NCBI GenBank assembly: GCA_022495995.1
Contig: JAFEMH010005426.1
Coordinates: forward strand, 99,501-163,500
Source of the DNA: Adenophora triphylla var. japonica
Lineage: Eukaryota; Streptophyta; Magnoliopsida; Asterales; Campanulaceae
DNA length: 64,000 bases
Direction: 5' to 3'
The notes beneath the pieces are model-generated. The model saw only the letters and a program-made list of their open reading frames with translations. It was not told the origin of the DNA and did no database searches. Positions 33,203-44,380 of the stretch are shown piece by piece. Position numbers and translations under genes: made by a program. How positions within the stretch are numbered: position 1 is the first letter of the stretch; every line of letters starts with the position of its first letter.

Positions 33203-33567
33203 GAGGAGGGGGAGTTGAGATATTGTGAAGATATCACAATATATTCACATTATATTTGTATATATCTTTCCTCCTAGTTGATATAGCTTAATTAGTTAGT
33301 TAGAAAAGATATAGTGGAATATTATTGTAATTACTTAGATTTAGGATTTGACTTGTTTTATAAGTCTAGGGTTTGTGTATAAATATAGGACTTATGTTAT
33401 TATAATTTCTAGAGACGAATAACATAAAATATTATACTCTCTCCACAAATTCTAACATTTATAAGTCTAGGGTTTGTGTATAAACATATGACTCATGTCA
33501 TTACAATTTCTTGAGAATAACATGAAATATTATACTCTCTCCACAAATTCTAATATGATAACAGAGC
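33203..33567 (+). repeat. Copia LTR remnant with partial duplication
   Basis: The polypurine tract GAGGAGGGGGAG (33203-33214) is followed by an LTR-like sequence from TGAGATATTG (33216) to CTAACA (33457). The last 101 bp (33357-33457) are repeated at 33458-33555. A primer-site-like TGATAACAGAGC follows at about 33555-33566; the usual copia form is TGGTATCAGAGC. Confidence 0.6.
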
Positions 33568-34635
33568 GCAAGTTCTCGGTTCAATTCCGCCCGCTTGCAA
33601 TATAACCCGTATTTATATGTGCAAAAAATTGCAATATGTTGGCATGCCTGAATTTGACATGTTTAAAATTTGGCATGCCAGATAAAGTGTCATATATGTT
33701 TGTGATCTCTCCACGTGTGCAACCAGGTCGCACGTGAGGGGAGTGTGAAAACTTGATATACATTGTTAAGTCACGATTTAACAGATTATGCTTTTAGATC
33801 AAATGGTAACTCTAACAAGTATCTTTAATTTGCAAACAAAAATATAGAGTTGATTATACAAAAATGGCGGAAGCTAAATTGTTAGGATCAAAAGGGAGTA
33901 ATATTGGGCGGGCTATAAAGGTCTACAAAGATCCCCACCACTCAAGGCACCCTAATTTGGAACGGATCATTATTTTTTAAATGATACATTATTATTTTTG
34001 TCTCAAAATGAATACTTAAAATCACACTTACAAATATAAAAAAAATTGGATAATCATTTTAAGACGAAAGGAATAATATTATATTTAGGAAATAGAATTT
34101 CAATCAAAATTAAGTCAAATTCTTTCAAAAAAAAACTAGTTTTTTCGTAACATAAGAAAAAAACTAGTTTTAAAGCACTAAGTCTAACTAATAAGAGTGA
34201 TGAAAGGTTCTGAAAACTAGTTTTTTAATAACATTTTGAAAAAAAACTAATTTTTCACAAGAGTTACTCCCAAATAAATAGCTTTAATACTATAATTTGA
34301 ATCTTAAAAGCTTGAGAATTGTTTGTAGGTTTTCAGATTTATTATTTCATTTATAAGAAATAAATATTAAATTGTATTTTATTTTCTGAAAATATTTTTA
34401 GGGCATAGTTTCAAATTTTAAACAAGACACTAAATTAATATTAGGACTAGCCCGAGTAGTAATATGAGGTTAAGGATGACATAAGTTATTTTTAGAAAGA
34501 AATCGAGATGGAGATGTAGATGTATATCTATAGAAGAGAATACCATATTTTGTATTTCTTAATTCATTTCTTGCAACTTACATGGCAATGCTATTTATAC
34601 ATTGAGATAAAAAAAAAATCTATAATGATAATACA
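33568..34635. other. AT-rich stretch, no gene seen
   Basis: No convincing ORF. It contains repeated AAAAAACTAGTTTT phrases (34130-34260) and, on the minus strand, a TATAAATAG near 34588-34600 that could be the promoter of an old LTR fragment. Confidence 0.4.
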
Positions 34636-35417
34636 TGTGATGCGATCGTATAAAATAGATTGGGCCCGAATACTAGGAAGTCAGGCCCAATAGCTAGTTG
34701 TGGGCCAAGCCAACTGGACCTGGGCCGCCCAAGAAAATTATCCCGGAGGAGCGACATTTAAGGAGTAGGCTCCATGGGCCCTAATGAAGCAATGATGAGA
34801 AGGCGTGTGATAGTATGGCTGCGCATGCAACAAGGTCCTGCGAGAACCCCCGTAGCAAGGGTGAGGTGCGTTATGATTGTGTGTACATGGGGGTCTGTTT
34901 CCCGCAAGGGCACCCAGCTGAGGGCGAAATTTAGAGTGTCGCCCTCCTTCCTAGGGATGTCGCTTATGCGGCATGGATGCCTGAGTGTTTCCGCCACTTG
35001 TTTCCAGTTGGCGCCTGACCCCTTAACCCTAGCTACTTGTGATGTGTGATTGTTGTGACAAGGTGAATAGTGAAATCCCACTAACTTAAGGTTGGTTGAG
35101 ACCCCCTTTTTGATGATTGACAAGTGTCCCCCCCATGTGCAAGGCACATGGGGGGCTTGAGAGTATATAAAGAGGAATAGTGTCATTTGCATGGTAAGCT
35201 CTCTCTCTCCCTCTACTCTCTCTCTAGGTTTTCCATTGATATCACCATCACCTTGACCATCTAACCTCATTCTCACGCCGGAGGGGGTTCGCTGGAGTCA
35301 ACCCCGGCCTAGTTGACGTGCTTTCTTGTGTGTAGGCAACCCATCTTGCCAGGAGGAAGCCGGTGTATCCCAAACCTTTCAGTTCCTGTGCAACCAAAAT
35401 TTCTCATGGTAGCATCA
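34636..35417 (+). repeat. 5' LTR of Gypsy-4
   Basis: Proposed as TGTGATGCGATCG to AGCATCA, 782 bp. The right end is fixed by the primer site at 35420. The left end is a best guess because no second LTR is available. A TATA box, TATATAAAG (35164-35172), precedes a CT-rich start region, and the GGGCCC-rich first part is typical of a U3. Confidence 0.65.
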
Positions 35418-35419
35418 GT

Positions 35420-35437
35420 TGGTTCCGTTGCCGGGAT
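35420..35437 (+). other. Primer-binding site of Gypsy-4
   Basis: TGGTTCCGTTGCCGGGAT, close to the TGGCGCCGTTGCCGGGG form common in plant Ty3/gypsy elements, two bases after the LTR. Confidence 0.7.
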
Positions 35438-35640
35438 CTGAATTTCTTTCCTTGCTTGAGTTTATTAGCGGTTGGTGGTGGTTCTAGTGGCTCGGTTGAG
35501 GTTGTTGTAGGTGGTGGAGTGTTGTTCGTGAGGTTGACGTCACTATTGAAGTTCCCCAGAAATTGTGTTCAAGGTTGTTGTTAGCGTTGTTTCGGCTTGT
35601 TCTGGCTGAAATTTGTTTGTGAACCCAGAAAGTGATCAGA

Positions 35641-37863
35641 ATGGTGCAAGAAAAAGGTACTCAGACTAAAGGTGCCCTGATTCCGGTGACGGAAACTCCA
35701 AATGCGAAGGATGCCCGCAGGGCGAGATCTGGGACTGCGCGGGAAGGCAAGGTTCATACTTCCGAGACAGATTCGGCAATCAGGTTGGCGAGGGGGCAGG
35801 GAGAGCAGGAGAGAACGAGAAGGGGAAAAACCCTGGCCAGCGAGCATGATCCTGCTCCTTCAAAAATTGATAACGCAAGAGCAGTAGCCGAACAGTTGCG
35901 GAAAGAAAATGCATTAATGATGAAGTTTCTCGCCAATAATGATAGATTGAGAAAAATGGGCCAGCCGCCCACTGAAATCCCGCCAGAAGTGTCGGTTGAA
36001 GTTGATGGAAGAGAGAAAGGAGGGCGGATTGCTAGTCAGAGTGCGTCAAGAAGGGGTGATAGGCATACGAAGGAGATGCCGTCGCCTAAGGACGCGGGAA
36101 GAGAGCGTAATCGGCGAGATGTTAACAAAGAGAGATCTGAGGTAGCAGGGAGCAAAAGGAAACACTCAGATCATGTAGAAAGGAGAATCTATCACAAATC
36201 AGGGGACTCGCGGGATGATTCTTACTACTACGGATATGAAAGTGACGAAGGGTCTACTGTCGACAGAGATTATGTGCCAAGTCGCTCAAGGTATTCTGAT
36301 GATGGGACGTACGTCCGGGAAAGGTCGCAAAGATCAAGGCATTCTGACAGAGCTCGCTGAGATGAATTGACGGAGCGAGATAGAGATCGTAGGCGGCGAG
36401 AAAGGATGGATAGAGAAAAAGCAGAAAAGGCCGCGGAAGCCGAGAAGGTTGTAGAGGCGGTTAAAGTTGCAGAGGCTTTGAAAGCCGTCGAGTTGGCTAA
36501 AGCCGCAGAGCTAGAGAAGGCCAAGAAAAATGAAGATGATAAATGGAAATCTGAGATGGCCGAAATGGCAAAGAAATTTAAAGAGTTAGAGGCAGGAACC
36601 AAGCCCGCGGAGGTAAAAGGCTCCTACCTGGTCCCATTTGCGAGGAATATTCAGATTATCGCCCCCGATCCTTCTTTCCGCATGCCTAATTTGCCGAGTT
36701 ATTCTGGGGTTTCGAGGGCGAACACTCGCATAGGAGGATTTGAGGTGACATTGTCGCTATTGACTGACAATGAGGCCATAATCTGCAAGGCGTTTGCGAG
36801 CACTCTTGCTGATCACGCGTTGGAATGGTTTTTGGCTCAGCCGACGGAATCAGTGCTTGAATATCAGGATCTTAAGGACAAGTTTCTTGCGAGATTCAGT
36901 GGGTCGGGAACCCAGCCCGCTCAAAAAACCGAATTGTGCAGCTTGAAACAGAACGAAGGGGAGAATATTTTGGCTTTTACTGATAGATTTATGGGAATTG
37001 CAAACCGGATCGCTGATGTCAGCCAGGGCGAGATCATTATGTTATTTAATTCAGGATTGTTACCTGGGCATTTTAAAGCGGAATTTTGTATGCGTTTACC
37101 AAAGACAACTGGCGAGTTGTACGAAAGGGTTAGAGCATACTGCAGCGGTACTAAGGAGGAAATGGTCAAGGTCGCCCTGGCGACAGGGGGCTCTGGTAAG
37201 AAGAGTGTAAAAGAAAGGATCGAGGTTGTCAAAGATGATGGTAAGGGTGATAAAGGAGGTCGCAGCGGAAATCTCGCTAGCGGGAGTAAGGGAGGCCGTG
37301 ATAGAGGTCAGGGCCAGAGGAAGGTCATCAAGTTTAGTAGATTGAACACGACTATGAGCGAGATCTTAAGGAAGGAGAATTTCCCGGAGCCATACCCCAT
37401 TAGAGAGGACACCTATGCGGAAAGGGATCAAAACAGTTATTGCGATTTTCACAAGGATAAGGGACATACAATAGAGGATTGTTACAATTTAAGGAAGTTG
37501 ATTCAGTCAAGAATAGACAAAGGCAATTTAAAGCAGTATCTGGAGGGCAGCACAAGGCGAGAAGAGGGGACTCAACGAGAAAGAGCTCAAGATCGAAATG
37601 TTGTTGATGTGATTCAGGATCCATTGCCTAGTGTCGCTCAATTGGATAACCAGATCATGATGTTGTCGCACAGTTTTGACATCCCTCCATTCGTCACAAG
37701 TGAGGATAGGGTGATTAGTTTTTCGAGAAGTGAGTTGGCGGCGACAAAGGCTCATGGGAACCAACCAGTAATCATCACTATCTGTCCAGGAAACAATGTG
37801 GTGCAGCGCGTGATGGTGGGGCAAGTCGGAATGTGCTGTATTATGAAGCCTTTCAGAGGATGA
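35641..37863 (+). pseudogene. gag of Gypsy-4 (one in-frame stop)
   Basis: One reading frame of about 740 codons broken only by a TGA at 36358-36360, probably from CGA. The N-terminal third is very charged (ERRIYHKSGD, RSRYSDDGTYVRER) and is followed by an alanine/lysine helix, AEKVVEAVKVAEALKAVELA (about 36430-36590), likely a coiled coil. The gag domain runs from about 36640 (SFRMPNLPSYSG) to 37150 (LYERVRAY). A zinc-binding motif, CDFHKDKGHTIEDC, lies at 37441-37482. The start was chosen as the first Met after the leader. The frame ends where the protease frame begins in a one-base shift near 37812. Confidence 0.9.
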
Positions 37864-38282
37864 ACTATACTGATGCAAATCTTGTGTCTTATAAAGGATA
37901 TTTAGAGGGATTCACAAATCATTCAGTCAAAGTAAAGGGGACAATCATGCTGGAGGTAGAGATTGGTGAAGGTGAGCTGGCGAGAAGCGAGCAAGTGGAG
38001 TTTATGGTTATCGATTTGGTTTCTGCATACAATGCTATAGTTGGAATCCCTTTTCTGTTGTGTTTTGAAATGGTGCTTTCTATCCCGTATCAGAGAGTAA
38101 AGTATCCGACTCCTAGAGGTGTGGGATGTCTGAAGAGTGAGGCTATCGCGGTGGCAAGAAAGAAGAAGGAGATGGTAAAAGCCAAGGGGGCTTCTACTAG
38201 TTCAATGACGACGAAATCTGATTCCCGCCAGTTAAGGATTAACATGATTGAATGGGTTGGAGTGAAGATGATTGTGAATTGA
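37833..38282 (+). pseudogene. Protease region of Gypsy-4
   Basis: An aspartic-protease-like segment with VLYYEAFQRMNY after the active-site loop and the flap-proximal motif AYNAIVGIPFLLCFEMV. The active-site loop itself falls at the frame break (about 37805-37825), so the catalytic Asp is not encoded in either current frame. The end of this frame overlaps the next frame from 38252. Confidence 0.75.
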
Positions 38283-41200
38283 CTGAAAGTATGAAGGAGG
38301 GCACGGCAATTGTTGTCGCAAATGCGAGATTTGTGCTTGAGCGAGGAAAGGAGATGATAGTTGCGAGGAAACCTGATTGTGTGAGCCATGAGCGGGATGT
38401 CGCAGGCGAATTTGATCTGGGTATGGAAACGGTGGATATGGTGCCAAGCGCGAGCTGTGCCGGGATTTTTCAGTTTGTTCAAGTGAGGGAGCCTAGAATT
38501 GAGGAGATAATAATGGAGGAGATGGCGGATGATTCCGACGAAGATTGTGAAATAGTTGAGGTAGAGGATAAAGATGGGCGACCTACGGGCCACACGTTTG
38601 GTGACCCAATCAACGTGATTCCGGTCAAGGGCCCAGTTAGTAAAAAGCAAAAAAGAATAGAGGTGGAAACTTTACAAACGCGAGATGAACCCGAGATTCA
38701 GGCTGGCGAGGAGCTAGAAGAGGTAGAGATCAATCGGTACTTCCCGTAGCAGCGGGTTAAGATTGGGAAACAGTTATTCAGGGATGAGCGAGAAAGGTTG
38801 GTAGAATTCCTGAAAGATAATTTGGATGTGTTCGCTTGGCGGCCAGAGGATATGAGAGGAATTGACGAGAATGTCGCCCTGCACTGCTTGAATGTCGATC
38901 CCAACGTTGAGCCGTTCAAGCAAAGAGTTAGGCATTTGTCGCCTGAAAAGGAGAATGCTGTCATGGAGGAAGTAGACAAATTGCTGAAGGCGGGAATCAT
39001 AGAAGAGATTCAGTATCCCGTTTGGTTGGCATGTCGAGTTATGGTATTGAAGTCGAACAAGAAATGGCGGATGTGCATCGATTTTACCGACTTAAATACC
39101 GCCTGTCCAAAGGACTACTACCCGCTACCTAAGATTGACAAGTTGGTTGATTCGATTGCCGGTCACAGGGTCTTCAGTTTTATTGATGCGTATTCGGGGT
39201 ACCATCAGATCAAAATGTGCGAGAATGACAAGGCAAAGACGGCTTTTCGAACTCCCAAGGGTAATTTCTGTTATAAGATGATGCAGTTTGGTTTAAAGAA
39301 TGCCGGTGTGACATATCAGCGAATGGTGAATGAGGTCTTCAAGTTGCAGATTGGGCGAAACTTGGAAGCTTACATTGATGATATGGTGATAAAAACAAAA
39401 GAGTATGATCATGTGTTGGATCTCGCCGAGACATTCGAAAATCTAAGGAGGAATTCGATGAAGTTAAACCCTAGTAAATGCACATTTGGAGTTACTGCGG
39501 GAAAGTTCTTGGGTTTTTTAGTGAACAGACGCGGGATAGAGGCCAATCCCAAAAAGATTCAGGCTCTATTAGACATGTCGCAACCCAAGTCGATCCGCGA
39601 GATACAGAGGTTAAATGGGAGGATTATCGCCTTGGGGAGGTTCATCTCCAAGTTGGCCGAGAGGTGTTTGCCGTTTTTCAAAGTGTTAAAGGGGGTGAAG
39701 AGTTTTGTGTGGGATAAGGAATGTGATGTCGCTTTTGAGCAAATAAAATTTTATCTGGGCAAGCCGCCTATCTTGTGTAGCCCTGTGGAGGGGGAAGAGT
39801 TGTTTGTATACTTGGCGGCTTCAGATTGGGCCGAGGCCGCAGTATTGGTGCGAGAAGATAAGGGGGGTCAGAGGCTGATTTACTATGTTTCGAAGGCATT
39901 GAGCGAGTTCGAGTCAAGATACTTCAACGCTGAAAAGCTGGCATACACTTTAGTGGTGGCTGCGCGGAAGCTGAGAGCTTATTTTGTCGCTCACACTATT
40001 GTGGTATTGAGTGACGCTCACTTGAGGAAGATTTTGCAACGACCGGATGCCGCTGGCAGATTGTTAAGATGGTCCATTGAACTAACTGAATTCGATTTGA
40101 ATTATGAATCTCGCCGGGCGATTAAGGCGCAGGCTTTGGCAGATTTCATTGTGGAAACATCTTTCACTAGATCGCAGGAGGAGTTGATGGAAAACGCGGT
40201 GAAGAAGAAAGTAAACAGGGAAGTCGGGCACAGTTTGTTGATGGAAAGGGAAAGGCCGCCTTATTGCTGGGTCTTGTATGTTGATGGCTCATCTTCGAAG
40301 GATAAGGGTGGTGCGGGAATCACTCTGACCTCGCTTGATGGGGAAATTAAGTATGAAAAGGCACTAAGGTTTAAGTTCAATGTTTCGAATAACCAAGCAG
40401 AGTATGAGGCATTGATTGTCGGGATTGAATTAGCACGAGATATTGGATTGACCAAGGTGGTGATCCATTCTGATTCCCAGTTGATTGTTAATCAGGTGAG
40501 AGGCGATTATGGAGTCTTGAGTTCTGTTTTGGTGAAGTATTGCAATTTGGCGAGGAATATTTTGAAGGAATTTAAATTCTGGGAGTTGGTTCAGATTGAC
40601 CGGGCTGATAACTCGCGGGCAGATGAGTTGAGTAGGTCGGCGGGATCTGATGGGCAAGGTTCAGCTAGCGAGCCGCTATTGGAATATGTAGAAATTCCGG
40701 TAATCGATAGGCCGCAGGTTTCAGAGATTGTCGATGCCGAGAAGAGTTGGGTCACAGAGATGAAGGAATTCTTGCTTACCGGAGAGTTGCCGCCTGACGA
40801 GTAGAAAGCAAAGTTGATTAAGGCGACATCGCCAAGGTTTACGGTGAAGGATGAAGTGGTATATAGGAGATCCTTCTCGAAGCCACTGATGAGGTGTGTT
40901 GAGCCAAGTATGGTGCAGAGAGTATTATTTGAAATTCATGAGGGTATATGTGGAGGCCACCCTGGTGCGAGAACACTAGCTGATAAAGTATTGTTTCATG
41001 GATACTATTGGACTAGTTTGAGGAAAGATGCCGAGGTATATGTGAAAAAGTGCGAGAAGTGTCAGCGATTTGGCAATATTCCTCGACAACCAGCCACAGA
41101 GCAAGCGCCTATTGTGCCGACTTGGCCGTTCGACATGTGGGGAATCGATTTGATAGGGCCTTTTCCGAAAGCCAAGGGTGGCTGCCAGCACGTGGTTGTC

Positions 41201-41980
41201 GCTGTAGATTACTTCACAAAATGGACAGAGGCAAAAGCTTTAGCGACAATCAGTGAGGATCAGGTGATAAAGTTTGTGGAAGAGAATATCTGGTGTAGAT
41301 ATGGGGTTCCAAGAGCTATTATTTCAGATCATGGCACTCAATTTGGGAAAAAGTTTTCGGCTGAATGTGCAAGAGTAAATGTTAAGCATTGGATGTCGGC
41401 AGTGTACAGGCCGCAGTGTAATGGTCAGGCGGAGGCGGCAAACAAACAGATCATTGCCACTTTGCGGAAAAATTTGGAAGGAAGAGGTGGAGCTTGGCTC
41501 AAGGAGCTACCTATAGCCCTGTGGTATGTACGAACAACTGTGAAAGGTTCAACGGGGGAAACCGCATTTGCCCTCACTTATGGATCGGAGGCCATGGCGC
41601 CTGCCGAGATGGCATTGCCGACCTATAGAGTGGCATATTATGATGAGGCGAGAAACGGACAAAGGCGGTGCAATGATTTAGATTTGATTGATGAAAAGAG
41701 AATGTATGCGAGAATGAAGATGATCAATTACAAGCAGAGGATGAAGGCCCAGCATGATAAGCGAGTTAATAAAAGATCTTTTAATGTCATAGATTGGGTC
41801 TTGAGGAGTGCGGAGGTGACTGGAGCCAAGCCAGGGTTCACCAAATTGAGCGAGAAGTGGGAAGGTCCTTTCTAAGTGTCAAGCGTCGTGCGGGAAGGGA
41901 CGTATAAGTTGCGAAAACAGGATGGTGAAGAGCTGAAGAACGCTTGGAGCGTCGACCACCTCAAGCGATTCTATCAATGA
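38252..41980 (+). pseudogene. pol of Gypsy-4 (RT, RNase H, archaeal RNase H, integrase)
   Basis: One frame of about 1240 codons with three in-frame stops: TAG 38747-38749, TAG 40802-40804 and TAA 41873-41875. RT motifs are intact (WRMCIDFTDLNTACPKD, catalytic YIDDMVIKTK at about 39373-39402). The standard RNase H (YYVSKALSEFESRYFNAEKL) and then an archaeal-type RNase H (VDGSSSKDKGGAGI, NNQAEYEALI, HSDSQLIV) follow. The integrase has the zinc segment (CEKCQRF) and DDE in WGIDLIGP, ISDHGTQF and NGQAEAANK. The last domain ends VDHLKRFYQ at a TGA at 41978-41980. All catalytic residues I can see are present. The double RNase H places it in the Tat lineage. Confidence 0.93.
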
Positions 41981-42247
41981 AGCCGCAGCAACCTTGTTTT
42001 GTTTCCTTTAGATTATTTGCCGTAGATCACAAAAGTTGTATAACTTTTTCTTATTATCCTTTTGATTGTCACTGACAAGGAGAAGTTATGTAAAATTTGT
42101 CGATCTGATGGCATGTAAATTTGTATATAGAATGAAAGTAATGGCGGGAGGTACTTTCATCACGATTGTCGTGGAGATAGTAATTTGTAAAACTCTGATG
42201 ATTTTCTTCTTTGTTGATGGTTGTATAAGCCAGAGCGAGAAGAGGTT
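41981..42247. other. Gypsy-4 spacer after pol
   Basis: AT-rich, no domain seen. It leads into the tandem arrays. Confidence 0.5.
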
Positions 42248-42500
42248 GCCGCTAAAGCTTAAAGATGAAGGGCTAAAGCTTGAAGATGGTGGCCAAGAGG
42301 GATGCCGCTAAAGCTTGAAGATGGTGGCCAAGAAGGATGCCGCTAAAGCTTGAAGATGGTGGCCAAGAAGGATGCCGCTAAAGCTTGAAGATGGTGGCCA
42401 AGAAGGATGCCGCTAAAGCTTGAAGATGGTGGCCAAGAAGGATGCCGCTAAAGCTTGAAGATGGTGGCCAAGAGGGATGCCGCAAAAGCTTGAAGATAAG
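42248..42500. repeat. 35-bp tandem array in Gypsy-4
   Basis: About seven copies of a 35-bp unit, core AAGCTTGAAGATGGTGGCCA, nearly identical, the outer copies more diverged. Confidence 0.95.
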
Positions 42501-42511
42501 TCCCGAAAGCT

Positions 42512-43680
42512 GCGAGAAAGGGGAGGCCACCTGGGGACAACGAGGCTCAGGAGTCGAACCTTGCGACTTGGAGATAACGGTTTCAAGTCGCGGTGCCTGG
42601 AGATAGTGGTTTCAGGCACCTAGAAAAGTCCCGGCTTTTTAACGGGCGAGAAAGGGGAGGCCACCTGGGGACAACGAGGCTCAGGAGTCGAACCTTGCAA
42701 CTTGGAGATAACGGTTTCAAGTCGCGGTGCCTGGAGATAGTGGTTTCAGGCACCTAGAAAAGTTCTGGCTTTTTAACGGGTGAGAAAGGGGAGGCCACCT
42801 GGGGACAACGAGGCTCAGGAGTCGAACCTTGCGACTTGGAGATAATGGTTTCAAGTCGCGGTGCCTGGAGATAGTGGTTTCAGGCACCTAGAAAAGTCCC
42901 GGCTTTTTAACGGGCGAGAAAGGGGAGGCCACCTGGGGACAACGAGGCTCAGGAGTCGAACCTTGCGACTTGGAGATAACGGTTTCAAGTCGCGGTGCCT
43001 GGAGATAGTGGTTTCAGGCACCTAGAAAAGTCCCGGCTTTTTAACGGGCGAGAAAGGGGAGGCCACCTGGGGACAACGAGGCTCAGGAGTCGAACCTTGC
43101 GACTTAGAGATAATGGTTTCAAGTCGCGGTGCCTGGAGATAGTGGTTTCAGGCACCTAGAAAAGTCCCGGCTTTTTAACGGGCGAGAAAGGGGAGGCCAC
43201 CTGGGGACAACGAGGCTCAGGAGTCGAACCTTGCGACTTGGAGATAACGATTTCAAGTCGCGGTGCCTGGAGATAGTGGTTTCAGGCACCTAGAAAAGTC
43301 CCGGCTTTTTAACGGGCGAGAAAGGGGAGGCCACCTGGGGACAACGAGGCTCAGGAGTCGAACCTTGCGACTTGGAGATAACGGTTTCAAGTCGTGGTGC
43401 CTGGAGATAGTGGTTTCAGGCACCAAGAAAAGTCCCAAATTTTTAACGGGCGAGAAAGGGGAGGCCACCTGGGGACAACGAGGCTCAGGAGCCAAACCTT
43501 GCGGCTTGGAGATAACGGTTTCAAGTCGCGGTGTCCTGGAGATAACAGCTCCAGGCACCTAGAAAAGTCCCAAAGTTTCTATGGGCGAGAAAGGGGCGGC
43601 GACTTGGAGATAACGGTTTCAAGTCACCAAACCTTGCGGCTGGGAGATAACGGTTTCAAGTCGCCATTTGGAGGAACCCG
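42512..43680. repeat. 133-bp tandem array in Gypsy-4
   Basis: Eight copies of a 133-134-bp unit, starting GCGAGAAAGGGGAGGCCACC at about 42512, 42645, 42779, 42913, 43046, 43180, 43315 and 43448, and a partial ninth at 43584. Within the unit are two related sub-blocks, TTGGAGATAACGGTTTCAAG and CTGGAGATAGTGGTTTCAGG, so the unit grew from a shorter repeat. The open frames across it are by-products of repetition. Confidence 0.95.
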
Positions 43681-43926
43681 AAAAAGAAGGGTGATTGTTG
43701 CAAAATAGAAAATTATTCACAGTGTATATCGCCTATGATTCTAGCAATGGAGTAAGGCTGCCTAAAGACAAGCCTCACTCTTTTGGAGGGAGTAGTATGT
43801 ATATAGATAAGAGAAAGGGAAGAGAGTCTTCGATGAACTATCGAAGCAAAATTGGCGACATTTCAAAAGTAAATTTAGAACAAGTAACAATGAATAGAGC
43901 AATAACAGCAAAGATATAGAGTTGAA
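43681..43926. other. Gypsy-4 spacer between arrays, no gene seen
   Basis: AT-rich single-copy sequence leading into the hairpin series. No domain found. Confidence 0.5.
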
Positions 43927-44283
43927 GTCGCACCGCGACATTCAAATAATCGAGATAGAAATCAGAGGAACATTTAGAAGGAAAGTTAAAAGTCAAAACA
44001 ATTCATTAATAGCGACATCTAAATTATAGTAGAACAAATATCAAAACAATTAAGCAAAGTTAGAAAATGCATGTCGCATACTGCGACATTGTGATAAAAA
44101 CTTAAGCTCGCAAACCGCGAGTTCACAAGCACGTCAAAATATTTATGCCGCAAACCGCGACGTTACGATAAAGTACTAATTCGCAAACCGCGATCCCAAA
44201 AGTAATTCAAAATGTTTAAGTCGCAAACCGTGACGACATACCAAAAAACAAATTTCAAGTGTTTTAAGTCGCAAACCGCGACA
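43927..44283. repeat. Series of seven GTCGC..GCGAC hairpin motifs
   Basis: Motifs of the type GTCGC-AAACC-GCGAC at about 43927, 44073, 44107, 44147, 44181, 44220 and 44269, in otherwise unique AT-rich sequence. The spacers are not alike. One copy is CTCGC..GCGAG, which keeps pairing by a double change. Confidence 0.85.
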
Positions 44284-44380
44284 TCCCAAAAAAAAACGAG
44301 AATACTAATGTTTAAGAAAGAAGAAAAGTAATTTGTCTGATGCAAACCAAAGCAAATTGTTTTTTAAGAAACCATATTTA

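Noticed and set aside
33575..33600. tRNA T-arm-like phrase GGTTCAATTCC
   Set aside because: No acceptor stem, D-arm or anticodon arm can be placed around it; it lies next to a copia-like primer site.
34758..35276. 172-aa minus-strand ORF
   Set aside because: It lies wholly within the Gypsy-4 5' LTR and reads antisense through its promoter.
43253..43708. Overlapping ORFs on both strands of about 100 aa each
   Set aside because: They follow the 133-bp tandem array and appear in several frames equally.
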